Assembly (NCBI RefSeq): GCF_013256625.1
Contig: NZ_CP053908.1
Location: forward strand, 3,286,001 to 3,350,000
Length of the DNA stretch: 64,000 nt
Source: Hymenobacter sp. BRD128
GTDB taxonomy: Bacteria > Bacteroidota > Bacteroidia > Cytophagales > Hymenobacteraceae
Direction of reading: 5' to 3'
Under the pieces are notes generated by a model. It was not told the origin of the DNA and made no database searches. It was given only the letters and a program-made list of their open reading frames with translations. This document shows, in pieces, positions 28,209-36,500 of this stretch. Both the position numbers and the translations under genes were made by a program. How positions within the stretch are numbered: position 1 is the stretch's first letter; every line of letters starts with the position of its first letter.

Positions 28209-29459
28209 TTAAGCCAGCTCCAGGTAGCTTTCGAAAATATTTTCCATCACCGTGGCTACCGAGCCCAGTACCACGGCATTATCACCCAGCTCCGACACCA
28301 CAACGGTGGTTTTTTCGCGCAGCTGGGCCATGCAGTACGTATTGATAGCCTGCTGAATAGCGGGAAAAATAAATTGCTTGGCCTGGGCAATCTTGCCGCC
28401 CAGGATGATGAGCTCGGGGTTGAAAAGCTGAATCAGAATCGCAATGCCCTTGCCCAGGTTGGTGCCCACCTCGGCCAGCGTGTTGATGGCAAACTGGTCG
28501 CCTTCGTGGGCCGCCGCATACACCTGCTCGGACTCCAGCTGGTCGAGCTCCGGAGCCGTAAGCTGGCTGAGCAGCGTGCGCTGCCCGGCCCGAATACCGG
28601 CCTTGGCCAGCCGCACAATAGCGCTGCCCGAGGCCATCGTTTCGAGGCAGCCACGCTTGCCGCAGTGGCACAGCGCCCCACCATCAACCAGCGGAATATG
28701 GCCAAACTCGCCGGCAAATCCCAGCGCGCCGCTGCGAAGCTTGCCATCCAGGATGATGCCCAGGCCGATACCCCAGTCCATCGACAGCACCAGCGCATCG
28801 CGCAGCCCGTGCGCCAGGCCAAAGCGGTACTCGGCCAGTGCCGCGCTCTTGGCATCGTTCTGAATAAAAACCGGCTTGCCAAACTGCTCTTCCAGCAGCT
28901 GCTGCAGCGATTCGGAGGTGCCGCCCGTGAGCAGATACGTGTGGTTGTTGCCTTCCTTGGAGGCCACCAGCCCCGGCATGCTCACGCCCACGCCCACGAG
29001 CTTATTGAGCTCGATGCCCGAGGCCAGCAGCAGTGCCTGGGCATGAGCGTGTATTTGCGCCAGCGCGCCCAGGTCTCTCGTCAGCTCAATACTAAAACTA
29101 TGCAAGCCACTGACAATATGATTGTTATTGTCAAAAATAGCTATCCGCGTCTTAAATTGCTCGATGTGAATACTCAGCACAAACAGTGACCCGTCGCGCA
29201 GGCCGTAGAGCTCCGGCTTGCGCCCGCCCAGCGACTTGCCCCGGCCCTGCTTTTCAACCAGCCCCTCGGCCACCAGCTCGTTGAGAATGGCAATCGAAGT
29301 GGGCGAGCTAATGGCAAACCGCGAACAGATATCCGCGTTGGTTTTGGCGCCTTTCACATACAAGTGCTTCACTATTTTGAGCTTCTGAATGTGCTTGCGC
29401 CGCTCCACATTATTGAGCCGGGCCAAATGGGTTTCCTCAAGTGCTAATAATGAACTCAT
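28209..29459 (-). CDS. NagC-like ROK family transcriptional repressor
   Basis: 416 residues from ATG 29459. I prefer this start (MSSLLALEETHLARL) to an in-frame one at 29507, because the longer version would translate two palindromes that look like operators. A winged-helix DNA-binding domain (NADICSRFAISSPTSIAILNELVAEGLVEK) leads into a ROK sugar-sensing domain with the zinc motif CHCGKRGC and GEFGHIPLV. NagC/Mlc-type proteins bind DNA until a sugar or sugar phosphate releases them. It lies 83 bp before nagB, so it probably controls the nagB-kinase-GH20-MFS-GH2-GH92 string and itself. Confidence 0.9.
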   Translation of the reverse strand: MSSLLALEETHLARLNNVERRKHIQKLKIVKHLYVKGAKTNADICSRFAISSPTSIAILNELVAEGLVEKQGRGKSLGGRKPELYGLRDGSLFVLSIHIEQFKTRIAIFDNNNHIVSGLHSFSIELTRDLGALAQIHAHAQALLLASGIELNKLVGVGVSMPGLVASKEGNNHTYLLTGGTSESLQQLLEEQFGKPVFIQNDAKSAALAEYRFGLAHGLRDALVLSMDWGIGLGIILDGKLRSGALGFAGEFGHIPLVDGGALCHCGKRGCLETMASGSAIVRLAKAGIRAGQRTLLSQLTAPELDQLESEQVYAAAHEGDQFAINTLAEVGTNLGKGIAILIQLFNPELIILGGKIAQAKQFIFPAIQQAINTYCMAQLREKTTVVVSELGDNAVVLGSVATVMENIFESYLELA

Positions 29460-29489
29460 CCTGAGGTAATCGTTAAGTTTTGCGTAAAT

Positions 29490-29524
29490 AAAGTTAACTT
29501 TTACCACAAGTCAAAATACTTGTG
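29490..29524. promoter_or_regulatory. Paired palindromes upstream of the ROK repressor
   Basis: AAAGTTAACTTT is a perfect 12-bp palindrome at 29490-29501. CACAAGT-CAAAAT-ACTTGTG (29505-29524) is a perfect 7+6+7 inverted repeat. They stand 30-65 bp before the preferred start of the ROK repressor, fitting autoregulation. No consensus promoter overlaps them. Confidence 0.5.
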
Positions 29525-29549
29525 TTATTTTTTTATGAAAGTACATTTT

Positions 29550-29606
29550 AAAAACAAAAAAAATGATGAAACCAATTAATACTGGTCGCACCATTTTTTC
29601 ATTATT
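29550..29606 (-). terminator. Probable terminator after the BNR protein gene
   Basis: Imperfect inverted repeat AATGATGAAA (29562-29571) / TTTCATTATT (29597-29606), 9 of 10 pairs, with a smaller inner stem. On the minus strand it is followed by an almost pure T stretch (29550-29561). It lies 12 bp past the BNR gene stop and would end the GH29-GH29-GH3-BNR transcript before the ROK repressor. Confidence 0.6.
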
Positions 29607-29617
29607 CTGTGAATAGA

Positions 29618-30646
29618 CTAGCGCTTTACCAATACTACATGTTTGATATTCTGCCTGTTGTAGGTATAGGTGATATGCACCCCGCCATCCTGGGCCTGAA
29701 TAATGGCCGGGTAGCTGTATTCTTCCGTCGAGCCCTTTTCCAGCTCGGCCACATCGTGCCAGCTCAGGCCATCGGCCGACTGAGCCACGCGTAGCCGGCT
29801 GCGGCCATTAAACCAGTCTTTGCCTGGCACATCGGGGTTATATACCAGTAGTTGTGAGCCATCATGCAGCGTCACGGCGTCGGTGCCGGAATTGGGATTA
29901 AGCAGCGATGTTTGCGAGAGCGGCCCCCAGCTCGCGCCGTTATCGGTAGACCAAGCTTGCACCAGCCGCCCCTGCTTGCTGCGGCACAGCAGCTGCAAGC
30001 GGCGGCCCGGATACGTAAGGATGCTGGGCTGAATCACATCCAGGGCCGACGCATTATCGACCGGGATGAGCTGCCACGTCCGCCCCAGGTCAGTCGATTT
30101 TTCGAGGTGCACGGTCCAGTGCCCGCTAGCCTCCTCCACGCTCGACGGGGCCAGGATGGTGCCGTCGGCCAGCTGCACGGGCTTATTTTTGATGGGCCCC
30201 AGCACGCCCGGCGGCAGCCGCCGCGCCACCGACCACGTGCGGCCGCCGTCGGGCGAGGCTTTGACCATGCCCCACCACTCGCGCGGGTTGGGCCCCACTT
30301 TATAAAACAGCAGCAGTTCGCCGCCGCGCGGCTTGAATAGCACCGGGTTCCAGGCCGGGTAGCGCAGCGAATCGCTCACCACGCCATCGGCTACTTTCTG
30401 CGGGGCCGAGATGCCTTTTTTATCAAGGGTGGTGAGCCAGATGGCCACGTCGGGCCGGCTCTCCTGCGACCCGCCAAAGCAGGCTACCAGAAACTTGCCC
30501 CTGGCTACTTCGACCAGCGTAGCGGCGTGGCACTGCCTGAACGGCGGGGCCGTAAAAAGTAGCTCCTGCTTCGCGATAATCCAGGTTTGCTGGGCTAGCG
30601 ACGGGGCGGGCAAGGCCAGCGCGGTGAGGAGAAATAGCTTTTTCAT
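29618..30646 (-). CDS. Secreted BNR/Asp-box sialidase-superfamily protein
   Basis: 342 residues from ATG 30646, chosen because MKKLFLLTALALPAPSLAQ is a clean signal peptide; the open frame extends further up into the GH3 gene. Three Asp-boxes mark a six-bladed propeller: SPDGGRTW, STDLGRTW and STDNGASW. The catalytic FRIP motif of true sialidases is not seen; the corresponding region reads PPFRQCHAATLVEV, as in a broad group of BNR hydrolases without proven sialidase activity. It lies 29 bp downstream of the GH3 gene and ends that operon. Exo-sialidase is one option; release of another acidic sugar is equally possible. Confidence 0.82.
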   Translation of the reverse strand: MKKLFLLTALALPAPSLAQQTWIIAKQELLFTAPPFRQCHAATLVEVARGKFLVACFGGSQESRPDVAIWLTTLDKKGISAPQKVADGVVSDSLRYPAWNPVLFKPRGGELLLFYKVGPNPREWWGMVKASPDGGRTWSVARRLPPGVLGPIKNKPVQLADGTILAPSSVEEASGHWTVHLEKSTDLGRTWQLIPVDNASALDVIQPSILTYPGRRLQLLCRSKQGRLVQAWSTDNGASWGPLSQTSLLNPNSGTDAVTLHDGSQLLVYNPDVPGKDWFNGRSRLRVAQSADGLSWHDVAELEKGSTEEYSYPAIIQAQDGGVHITYTYNRQNIKHVVLVKR

Positions 30647-30675
30647 GTGCGAAATTTTACCCAGGCGCGCTACCC

Positions 30676-33060
30676 CTACCACGCAATATTTTCGATTGCC
30701 CGAGCAACTTTGAACTGTCCCTGCAGCCGCACATCTTCCGCCGAAGCCCCGACCTGCACCGTGAAGGCACCCGGCTCCACGGCCCATTGCAGGCGGCCGT
30801 TCAGCAGCATCAGGTCTTCGGCGGTCAGCTCGAAGGCCACTACTTGCTGCTCACCGGCCTTGAGGGTCAAGCGCTGAAATTTCTTCAGCTGCTTTACGGG
30901 CGTAACTACCGAGCTAACCTCGTCGCGCAGGTAGAGCTGGGCTACTTCGTCGCCGTCCCGCGCACTGGTATTTTTCACTTTGAACTGCACTGCTACGCGC
31001 ACCGCCCCTTGGGCTTCGACAGGGCTCACCTGCAAATCAGAATACGTGAACTTACTGTAACTCAGCCCGTGGCCGAAGCTGTAGAGCGGCTTCGAGTCAG
31101 TTTCGACGTAGTCGTGCGTGGGGGGGCGCTTGGCGTTGTAGTACACTGGCAGCTGGCCCACACTTTTGGGCACCGAGATGGGCAGGCGGCCGGCGGGGTT
31201 GTAATCGCCAAACAGCACGTCGGCCACGGCATTGCCGCCCTCCTGGCCAGGATACCAGGCATCGAGCAGGGCGGGCACGTAGGCCGCCATCCAGTTGAGG
31301 TTCAGCGGGCGGCCCTTGATGAGCACTACCACCACCGGCGTGCCGGTGGCTACTACGGCTTGCAGCAGCTGCTGCTGCTTGCCGAGCAGGTCTAGGCTGG
31401 CGCGGTCGTAGCCTTCGCCGCTTTCCATGTCGCTCACCTGCTGCCCGCCCGCCGTTACGGTGGCGGCGCCGGTGCTCTGGTACTCGGTTTTGAAGTCGCG
31501 CGCGCTGGAGCCGCCCAGCACCACAACAGCCACCTGCGCCTGGCGGGCAGCGGCTACGGCCTCGGCAATGTTGGCGCTAGCCGTATCGCGGATAGCGCAG
31601 CCCTTTACGTAGGTTACCTGCGTGGTGGCCGGCACCTTCGCCCGGATGCCTTCGAGCACCGTCACCACATTGCTTGCGGGCTGCGGGGCGGTGTAGTCGC
31701 CCAGCTGGTTGTACATATTATCCGCATTGGGGCCGATAACGGCGATGCGCTCCAACGCTTTAGTCAGCGGCAGCAGGTCTTTGTCGTTCTTCAGCAGCAC
31801 CACCGATTCTTGGGCCACCTGCCGGGCTAGCCGCACGTTGGCGGGGGTGCGCACCAGCTGGCGCGGCTGGCGCGGGTCCACGTAAGGGTTTTCAAACAAG
31901 CCCATCTCAAACTTTACCCGCAGCACCCGACCTACGGCCCGGTCGAGGGCAACCGGCGTTACCAGCTTTTGCTCAATGGCTTGCAGCAATTCCTTGTCAA
32001 AGCCATAGCCGCTTAGGTCGTCGTCGAGGCCGGCATTGAGGGCTAGCGCAGCGGCTTCGGGTGCCGTGGCAGCCACGTGGTGATTGTTAACCAGGCCCGA
32101 AATACTGCCCAAATCCGACACCGTGAAGCCCTGAAAACCCCACTGCTGGCGCAGCACATCGGTAAGCAAAAATGGATTGGCTGAGCACGGCACTCCGTCG
32201 ATGGAATTGTAGGCCGTCATGATGGACTGCGCCCCCGCCTTCACGGCCGCCCGAAACGGTGGCAAAAAGCTCTGAAACAGCTCGCGGGTGCCAGTGCTGA
32301 TGCTACCGCCGTTGTGCCCACCCTCGGGCACGCCATAGGCCGTAAAGTGCTTGAGAGTAGATACGACGTTAGCGCCGCTTTTGAGGCTAGCCCCCTGAAA
32401 GCCCTGCACCATCGCCACGCCCATCTGGCCGTTGAGCACGGGGTCTTCGCCGTAGGTTTCCTCCACCCGCGACCAGCGCGGCTCGCGGGCCAGGTCCAGC
32501 ACCGGGCCGTAGCCGATGTGGGCGCCCTGCACCCGCGCCTCGGTGGCAATGGCAGCCGCCATGCGCCGAATCAGGGCCGGGTCCCAGGTGCTGCTCTGGC
32601 CAATAGACGTGGGGAATACCGTAGTGCCAATGGCCATGTGGCCGTGCGGGCACTCCTCGGCCAGCAGCAGGGGAATGTGCAGCCGCGTGTGTTCTACGGC
32701 GTATTTCTGCAAGGCATTCGTAGCCTCGGCCGCCTGCGTGGGGTTGAGGCCGGTTAGGAGGGTTTTCCTGGTCCAGGGGTCGGCGCGCAAGGTGGCCCAC
32801 AGCGCGCCAATGTGGCGCTCGTCCACGGCCTGGCGGTAGGCCGCGCTGGTTGTGAGGCGCCGGCCCTGCTTCTCGTACATTTCCCACCCGAGCAGCGTCG
32901 AGAGCTGGCCCACTTTCTCCGCCGTGGTCATGCGGCTCAGCAGGTCTTGCACCCGCGCCTCAGTCGGCGCCTGGCTATTCTGGTAAAGCGGCCGGGCCTG
33001 CTGGGCGCAGGTGGCGGTAGCACTGAGCAGGCCTAGCCCGAGCGCGAGGTACTTCGTCAT
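30676..33060 (-). CDS. GH3 beta-glucosidase/beta-xylosidase-like enzyme
   Basis: 794 residues with a signal peptide (LGLGLLSATATCAQQ). The GH3 N-terminal barrel holds GYGPVLDLAREPRW, LKHFTAYG and the nucleophile Asp in FTVSDLGSI. The C-terminal sandwich (RIAVIGPNADN, then YVKGCAIRDT) and a fibronectin III-like tail (VEAQGAVRVAVQFKVKNTSARDGDEVAQLY) complete the BglX architecture. It removes non-reducing beta-linked sugars. In a fucosidase-led operon, beta-glucosidase, beta-xylosidase or another exo activity are all possible; beta-1,2-xylose on plant N-glycans is an attractive but untested target. Confidence 0.92.
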   Translation of the reverse strand: MTKYLALGLGLLSATATCAQQARPLYQNSQAPTEARVQDLLSRMTTAEKVGQLSTLLGWEMYEKQGRRLTTSAAYRQAVDERHIGALWATLRADPWTRKTLLTGLNPTQAAEATNALQKYAVEHTRLHIPLLLAEECPHGHMAIGTTVFPTSIGQSSTWDPALIRRMAAAIATEARVQGAHIGYGPVLDLAREPRWSRVEETYGEDPVLNGQMGVAMVQGFQGASLKSGANVVSTLKHFTAYGVPEGGHNGGSISTGTRELFQSFLPPFRAAVKAGAQSIMTAYNSIDGVPCSANPFLLTDVLRQQWGFQGFTVSDLGSISGLVNNHHVAATAPEAAALALNAGLDDDLSGYGFDKELLQAIEQKLVTPVALDRAVGRVLRVKFEMGLFENPYVDPRQPRQLVRTPANVRLARQVAQESVVLLKNDKDLLPLTKALERIAVIGPNADNMYNQLGDYTAPQPASNVVTVLEGIRAKVPATTQVTYVKGCAIRDTASANIAEAVAAARQAQVAVVVLGGSSARDFKTEYQSTGAATVTAGGQQVSDMESGEGYDRASLDLLGKQQQLLQAVVATGTPVVVVLIKGRPLNLNWMAAYVPALLDAWYPGQEGGNAVADVLFGDYNPAGRLPISVPKSVGQLPVYYNAKRPPTHDYVETDSKPLYSFGHGLSYSKFTYSDLQVSPVEAQGAVRVAVQFKVKNTSARDGDEVAQLYLRDEVSSVVTPVKQLKKFQRLTLKAGEQQVVAFELTAEDLMLLNGRLQWAVEPGAFTVQVGASAEDVRLQGQFKVARAIENIAW

Positions 33061-33107
33061 GGAAAGCTGGCTGGTATAGTCATCGAAATAAGCTCGGCAC
33101 CCCTGCC

Positions 33108-34547
33108 CTAGTCAGCTACAAAGGCAAAGGCTAGCGCCGGGTACGCCCCGGCCTGCTTGGCTAGGGTAGCGGGTAGGGCCAAGGTCACTTTGTCGCCGGC
33201 GGCAGTCCACTTCACCGCCTGGCCGGTTTGCAGCAGGGTCAGCTTGCTGCCTTTGCGGGGCACGTTGCCCGTCCACGTGAGCGTGGTAGGGGCGGCCTGG
33301 CTTTCGGGCAGGCAGGTGATGGCGTAGCGCACGCCTTGCTTGCCCTGCGTGAAGTACGTGCTGCCGTCCTGGTAGCGGGGTGTCGAGCGGGTATTGTAAA
33401 TAGCGACCCCATTCACATCCAGCCACTTGCCAATGGCGGTGAGGCGCGTCACGGCCTCGGGGTCGAGCGTGCCGTCGGGCTTGGGGCCCACGCCCAGCAG
33501 CAGGCTGCCGCCCTTGGCCACCACCTCGACCAGCGAATGAATGATTTTGGTGGGCGACTTATAGGTATCGTTTGGCACGTAGCCCCAGTTGTTGGCTAGG
33601 GTCAGGCAGCTTTCCCAGGGGTTAGGCAGCTGGTGGTCGGGCACTTTCTGCTCGGGCGTCTGGTAGTTTTCGTAGGGGCCGTGCACGGTGCGGTCCACCA
33701 TTAGCAGGCCGGGCTGCGCCTGGCGGGCCATGGCCGCGATGCGCGGCATATTCACATCCTGGCTGAACTCCGGAATCGGCGCCCCCCAGGCGCGCACTTC
33801 CGCGTTCACGGTTTCCTTGGGGCGCACCCATCCACCGTCGAGCCACAGGATGTCCATGGCCCCATAGTTGTGCATCAGCTCGCTTATCTGATTATATGTG
33901 AAGTCCTGATACTTTTTCCAGCGCCACGGATACTTCTTGATATCGTAGTTCACATTGCGGTTGGGCGTGGCGTACTTCGACCACCAGAAATCCTGCGAAT
34001 GCCAGTCGGGCTTCGAGAAGTAGGCGCCAATCATGAAGCCCTGCTGCCGAAAGGCGTTGAAGACGTACTTGGCCACGTCGGCGCGCGGATTATCCTTAAA
34101 CGGGCCGTTGTTAATCTTAAAATCCGACTGCTTGGTGTCGAACATATTGAAGCCGTCGTGGTGCTTGGTCGTGAAAACCAGGTAGCGCATCCCCGCCTTT
34201 TTGGCCACGCTAGCCCATTGCTCGGGGCTAAAATTCACCGGATTAAACTGCTTGCTGTAGTCCCAGTACCGCTTTTTATAGTCTTCGTAGGCCACGGTGC
34301 TGTCGCGCTCAATCCAGTCTTCCGAGCAGATGGTCCACGACTCGATAATGCCCGGCACGGCATATAGCCCCCAGTGCAGAATGAGGCCAAACTTCTGGTC
34401 GCGCCACTTCTCCAGCTTCTGCTTCACCAGCGGGTCGGTGGGCGCTTCGTATTCCGTCGATTGCTGGTGAATACCTTGCTGTTGGGCCAGGGCCGGCAGG
34501 GGGCTAGCCGCGCCGAGCAGGGCGAAGGCAAGAATCGATTTTTTCAT
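33108..34547 (-). CDS. GH29 alpha-L-fucosidase (first of two)
   Basis: 479 residues with a leader (FALLGAASPLPALAQQ). GH29 features: KFGLILHWGLYAVPG, FTTKHHDGFNMFDTK, and the nucleophile Asp in MDILWLDGGWV. It hydrolyses terminal alpha-L-fucose by a retaining mechanism. The C-terminus is a short beta-sandwich (from about residue 395), with no added carbohydrate-binding module. It is 35 bp downstream of the second GH29 gene and 47 bp before the GH3 gene, in one operon. The two GH29 proteins differ clearly in length and domain layout, so they probably cleave different fucose linkages. Confidence 0.92.
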   Translation of the reverse strand: MKKSILAFALLGAASPLPALAQQQGIHQQSTEYEAPTDPLVKQKLEKWRDQKFGLILHWGLYAVPGIIESWTICSEDWIERDSTVAYEDYKKRYWDYSKQFNPVNFSPEQWASVAKKAGMRYLVFTTKHHDGFNMFDTKQSDFKINNGPFKDNPRADVAKYVFNAFRQQGFMIGAYFSKPDWHSQDFWWSKYATPNRNVNYDIKKYPWRWKKYQDFTYNQISELMHNYGAMDILWLDGGWVRPKETVNAEVRAWGAPIPEFSQDVNMPRIAAMARQAQPGLLMVDRTVHGPYENYQTPEQKVPDHQLPNPWESCLTLANNWGYVPNDTYKSPTKIIHSLVEVVAKGGSLLLGVGPKPDGTLDPEAVTRLTAIGKWLDVNGVAIYNTRSTPRYQDGSTYFTQGKQGVRYAITCLPESQAAPTTLTWTGNVPRKGSKLTLLQTGQAVKWTAAGDKVTLALPATLAKQAGAYPALAFAFVAD

Positions 34548-34582
34548 ACCAGTAGCTTATACTTTTGAAAAACAAGATGCTA

Positions 34583-36148
34583 TCACTTACTCCCCGCCGC
34601 CTGCTTGTACAAGCCGATGGCCGCGAGCGTAGGGTTGAGCCGCGAAGAGGTGATGCGTAGCCGCACGTACTGCGCCCGCACAGGCCCAAACGTGAGAATG
34701 CGCTTGTAGCCGACCGTGGTGCCGGCCGCCACCAGCTGCCACGTGGCCCCATTTTTATACTCCAGTACGAAGCTTTCTATGCGCTGGCCTACCGCAATAT
34801 TTTCCTGTAGCTGTAGCATATCAAACGTTTGGGGGGCGGGTAGCGCAAAGCTGAGCGTAGCCGTGGTGTCGCGGCCGGTGGTGGTCCAGTAGGTATCATA
34901 CCTGGCGTCGAGCAGGGCCTTCGCTTGGCTGGCGGTCAGCCCAGCCACCCGAGCGTTTGCCAAAAAATTGGTGGCATAGGTAGCGTCCAGCAGCCTGCTA
35001 AAAGCTTTTAGGTGCGCAATATCAGGCTGCGCCAGCAATCCCCGCTTATCGGGCGGAATATTTAGCAGCAATACGCCGTTGCGCCCCACCGAGCTGTTGT
35101 AGATATCGAGCAGCTGCGCCGGCGTTTTTACCTGCGCATCTTCGGCCGGGTGATAAAACCAGCCCGGCCGGATGGAGACGTCAATCTCGGCCGGATACCA
35201 AGTGAGCGCCGCCGCATTCCTGATTTTAGCCCGGCTGCCCAGGTCGTCTTCCATCCGGTTATGGGGGGCAAACGTGGGTTCTTGCTGCGAGCTAGCGGCG
35301 ATGCCAGCCTGCTGCTGCGCCTCGGTGGGCACCACGCTCCACTCGGTTGCGCGGCCGTAGCCCGACTCGGTACCCACCCAGCGCACGTCGGGGCCCATCA
35401 CGGCGATAGTGGCCGTGGGCTGGAGCCGGCGAATGAGCGCGTACCAGCGGTTGAAGTCATAAACCTGCTTTTTGCCAGTGGGTCCTTCGCCGTTGGCGCC
35501 GTCAAACCACACTTCATCGACCCGCCCGTAATTAGAAAGCAGCTCGGTTAATTGGTTGACAAAGTAATTATTATACTTGGCCGAGTCGCCAAAATACGGC
35601 GAGTTCCGGTCCCACGGCGAGAGATACACGCCAAAGCCCAGGCCATACGCGCGGCAGGCTTCGGCTACCTCTTTTACCACGTCGCCTTTTCCCCCTTTCC
35701 AGGGGCTGCTTTGCACCGAGTGCTTGGTAAACTTCGACGGCCACAGGCAGAAGCCGTCGTGGTGCTTGGCCGTGATAATGACTTGTCTGATACCGCCCTC
35801 CTGGCAGGCCCGTACCCATTGCCGGGCATCGAGGGCAGTGGGGTTAAACAGCGCCGGGCTTTCGGTGCCATCGCCCCACTCCTTGTTCGTAAACGTGTTC
35901 ATCCCGAAGTGGATAAATCCCGTCAGCTCCAGCTGCTGCCAGCGTAGCTGCCGCGGCGAGGGCACTACTCCGGCCGCCGCTTGCACCACCGCCGCCGGCG
36001 AGCTGCCCGGCGCAAGGGCCACGTAGTTTTTAGCAGTATAAAGCTGCGCAAAGCCGGCCAGCGGCAGCACGCTCATTCCGGCCGCCAGCCGCCCGGCTAG
36101 CCCCAGCCGCTTCACCCTACCCAACCAATTTGCTGCATGTTTTTCCAT
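34583..36148 (-). CDS. GH29 alpha-L-fucosidase with discoidin-like C-terminal domain
   Basis: 521 residues. A hydrophobic leader precedes GFIHFGMNTFTNKEWGDG, VIITAKHHDGFCLWPS (substrate-binding His pair) and the nucleophile Asp in VDEVWFDGANGEG. The residues after about 400 form an F5/8 type C-like sandwich (TLSFALPAPQTFDMLQLQE, YVRLRITSS), typical of the GH29 group acting on alpha-1,3/1,4-fucose in branched glycans. It is the first gene of the fucosidase-GH3-BNR operon, with a consensus promoter 225 bp upstream. The leader is long and contains inverted repeats. Confidence 0.93.
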   Translation of the reverse strand: MEKHAANWLGRVKRLGLAGRLAAGMSVLPLAGFAQLYTAKNYVALAPGSSPAAVVQAAAGVVPSPRQLRWQQLELTGFIHFGMNTFTNKEWGDGTESPALFNPTALDARQWVRACQEGGIRQVIITAKHHDGFCLWPSKFTKHSVQSSPWKGGKGDVVKEVAEACRAYGLGFGVYLSPWDRNSPYFGDSAKYNNYFVNQLTELLSNYGRVDEVWFDGANGEGPTGKKQVYDFNRWYALIRRLQPTATIAVMGPDVRWVGTESGYGRATEWSVVPTEAQQQAGIAASSQQEPTFAPHNRMEDDLGSRAKIRNAAALTWYPAEIDVSIRPGWFYHPAEDAQVKTPAQLLDIYNSSVGRNGVLLLNIPPDKRGLLAQPDIAHLKAFSRLLDATYATNFLANARVAGLTASQAKALLDARYDTYWTTTGRDTTATLSFALPAPQTFDMLQLQENIAVGQRIESFVLEYKNGATWQLVAAGTTVGYKRILTFGPVRAQYVRLRITSSRLNPTLAAIGLYKQAAGSK

Positions 36149-36152
36149 TAAA

Positions 36153-36165
36153 TAACGGAGCGTTA
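36153..36165. promoter_or_regulatory. Inverted repeat TAACG-GAG-CGTTA next to the GH29 start codon
   Basis: A 5+3+5 inverted repeat 4 bp upstream of the ATG at 36148. It could be a LacI-type half-site pair or a small mRNA hairpin over the ribosome-binding region. Confidence 0.3.
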
Positions 36166-36372
36166 ACTGGATACGATAACGTACTTGGCTTCACTTAACC
36201 AGCTTGCGAGGAGCAACGGCCGGCCTTAGGCAGCGCAACAACCCATCGCTAATAGCCGAATATCACTGGCACGCCTAGCCTAAGGCAAGCAGCAGCCAGG
36301 GCACATAACTAGCTGACAGCACAGGGCTTGTGTGCCCCGGAAGCCGCCCTTAATTACCACAGCGAAACCGGC

Positions 36373-36401
36373 CAAAGGTACTGAACTATTCGAAAAGCCA
36401 A
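36373..36401 (-). promoter_or_regulatory. Promoter of the fucosidase operon
   Basis: On the minus strand TTG (36401-36399), 18 bp, then TACCTTTG (36380-36373), a full match to the Bacteroidota -7 box TAnnTTTG with near-ideal spacing. Transcription would start close to 36366, giving a leader of about 215 nt. Confidence 0.6.
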
Positions 36402-36414
36402 CCTGAATTTCAGG
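36402..36414. promoter_or_regulatory. Candidate operator CCTGAA-T-TTCAGG
   Basis: A 6+1+6 perfect inverted repeat directly abutting the -33 element of the fucosidase promoter. A 9-base part (GAATTTCAG) recurs at 28139-28147, just upstream of nagB. The position suits an activator or a repressor, perhaps the adjacent LacI-family protein. Confidence 0.45.
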
Positions 36415-36500
36415 GCTTGCGCAAAAAATCCCGGCAGTTGCCGCCCCCGCCGCCTATTTATAAAATGGCTACCCCTAGCCATCCTTAACCCATCCGTAGG

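Larger units (their letters stand above)
36149..36500. other. Intergenic region and leader of the fucosidase operon
   Basis: 352 bp between the LacI stop and the GH29 start. It carries a promoter, a 13-bp palindrome next to it, and several inverted repeats in the expected leader: CCTTAGGC (36224-36231) / GCCTAAGG (36278-36285), GGGCACA (36299-36305) / TGTGCCC (36331-36337), and TAACG-GAG-CGTTA just before the start codon. No small gene is apparent. Confidence 0.6.
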
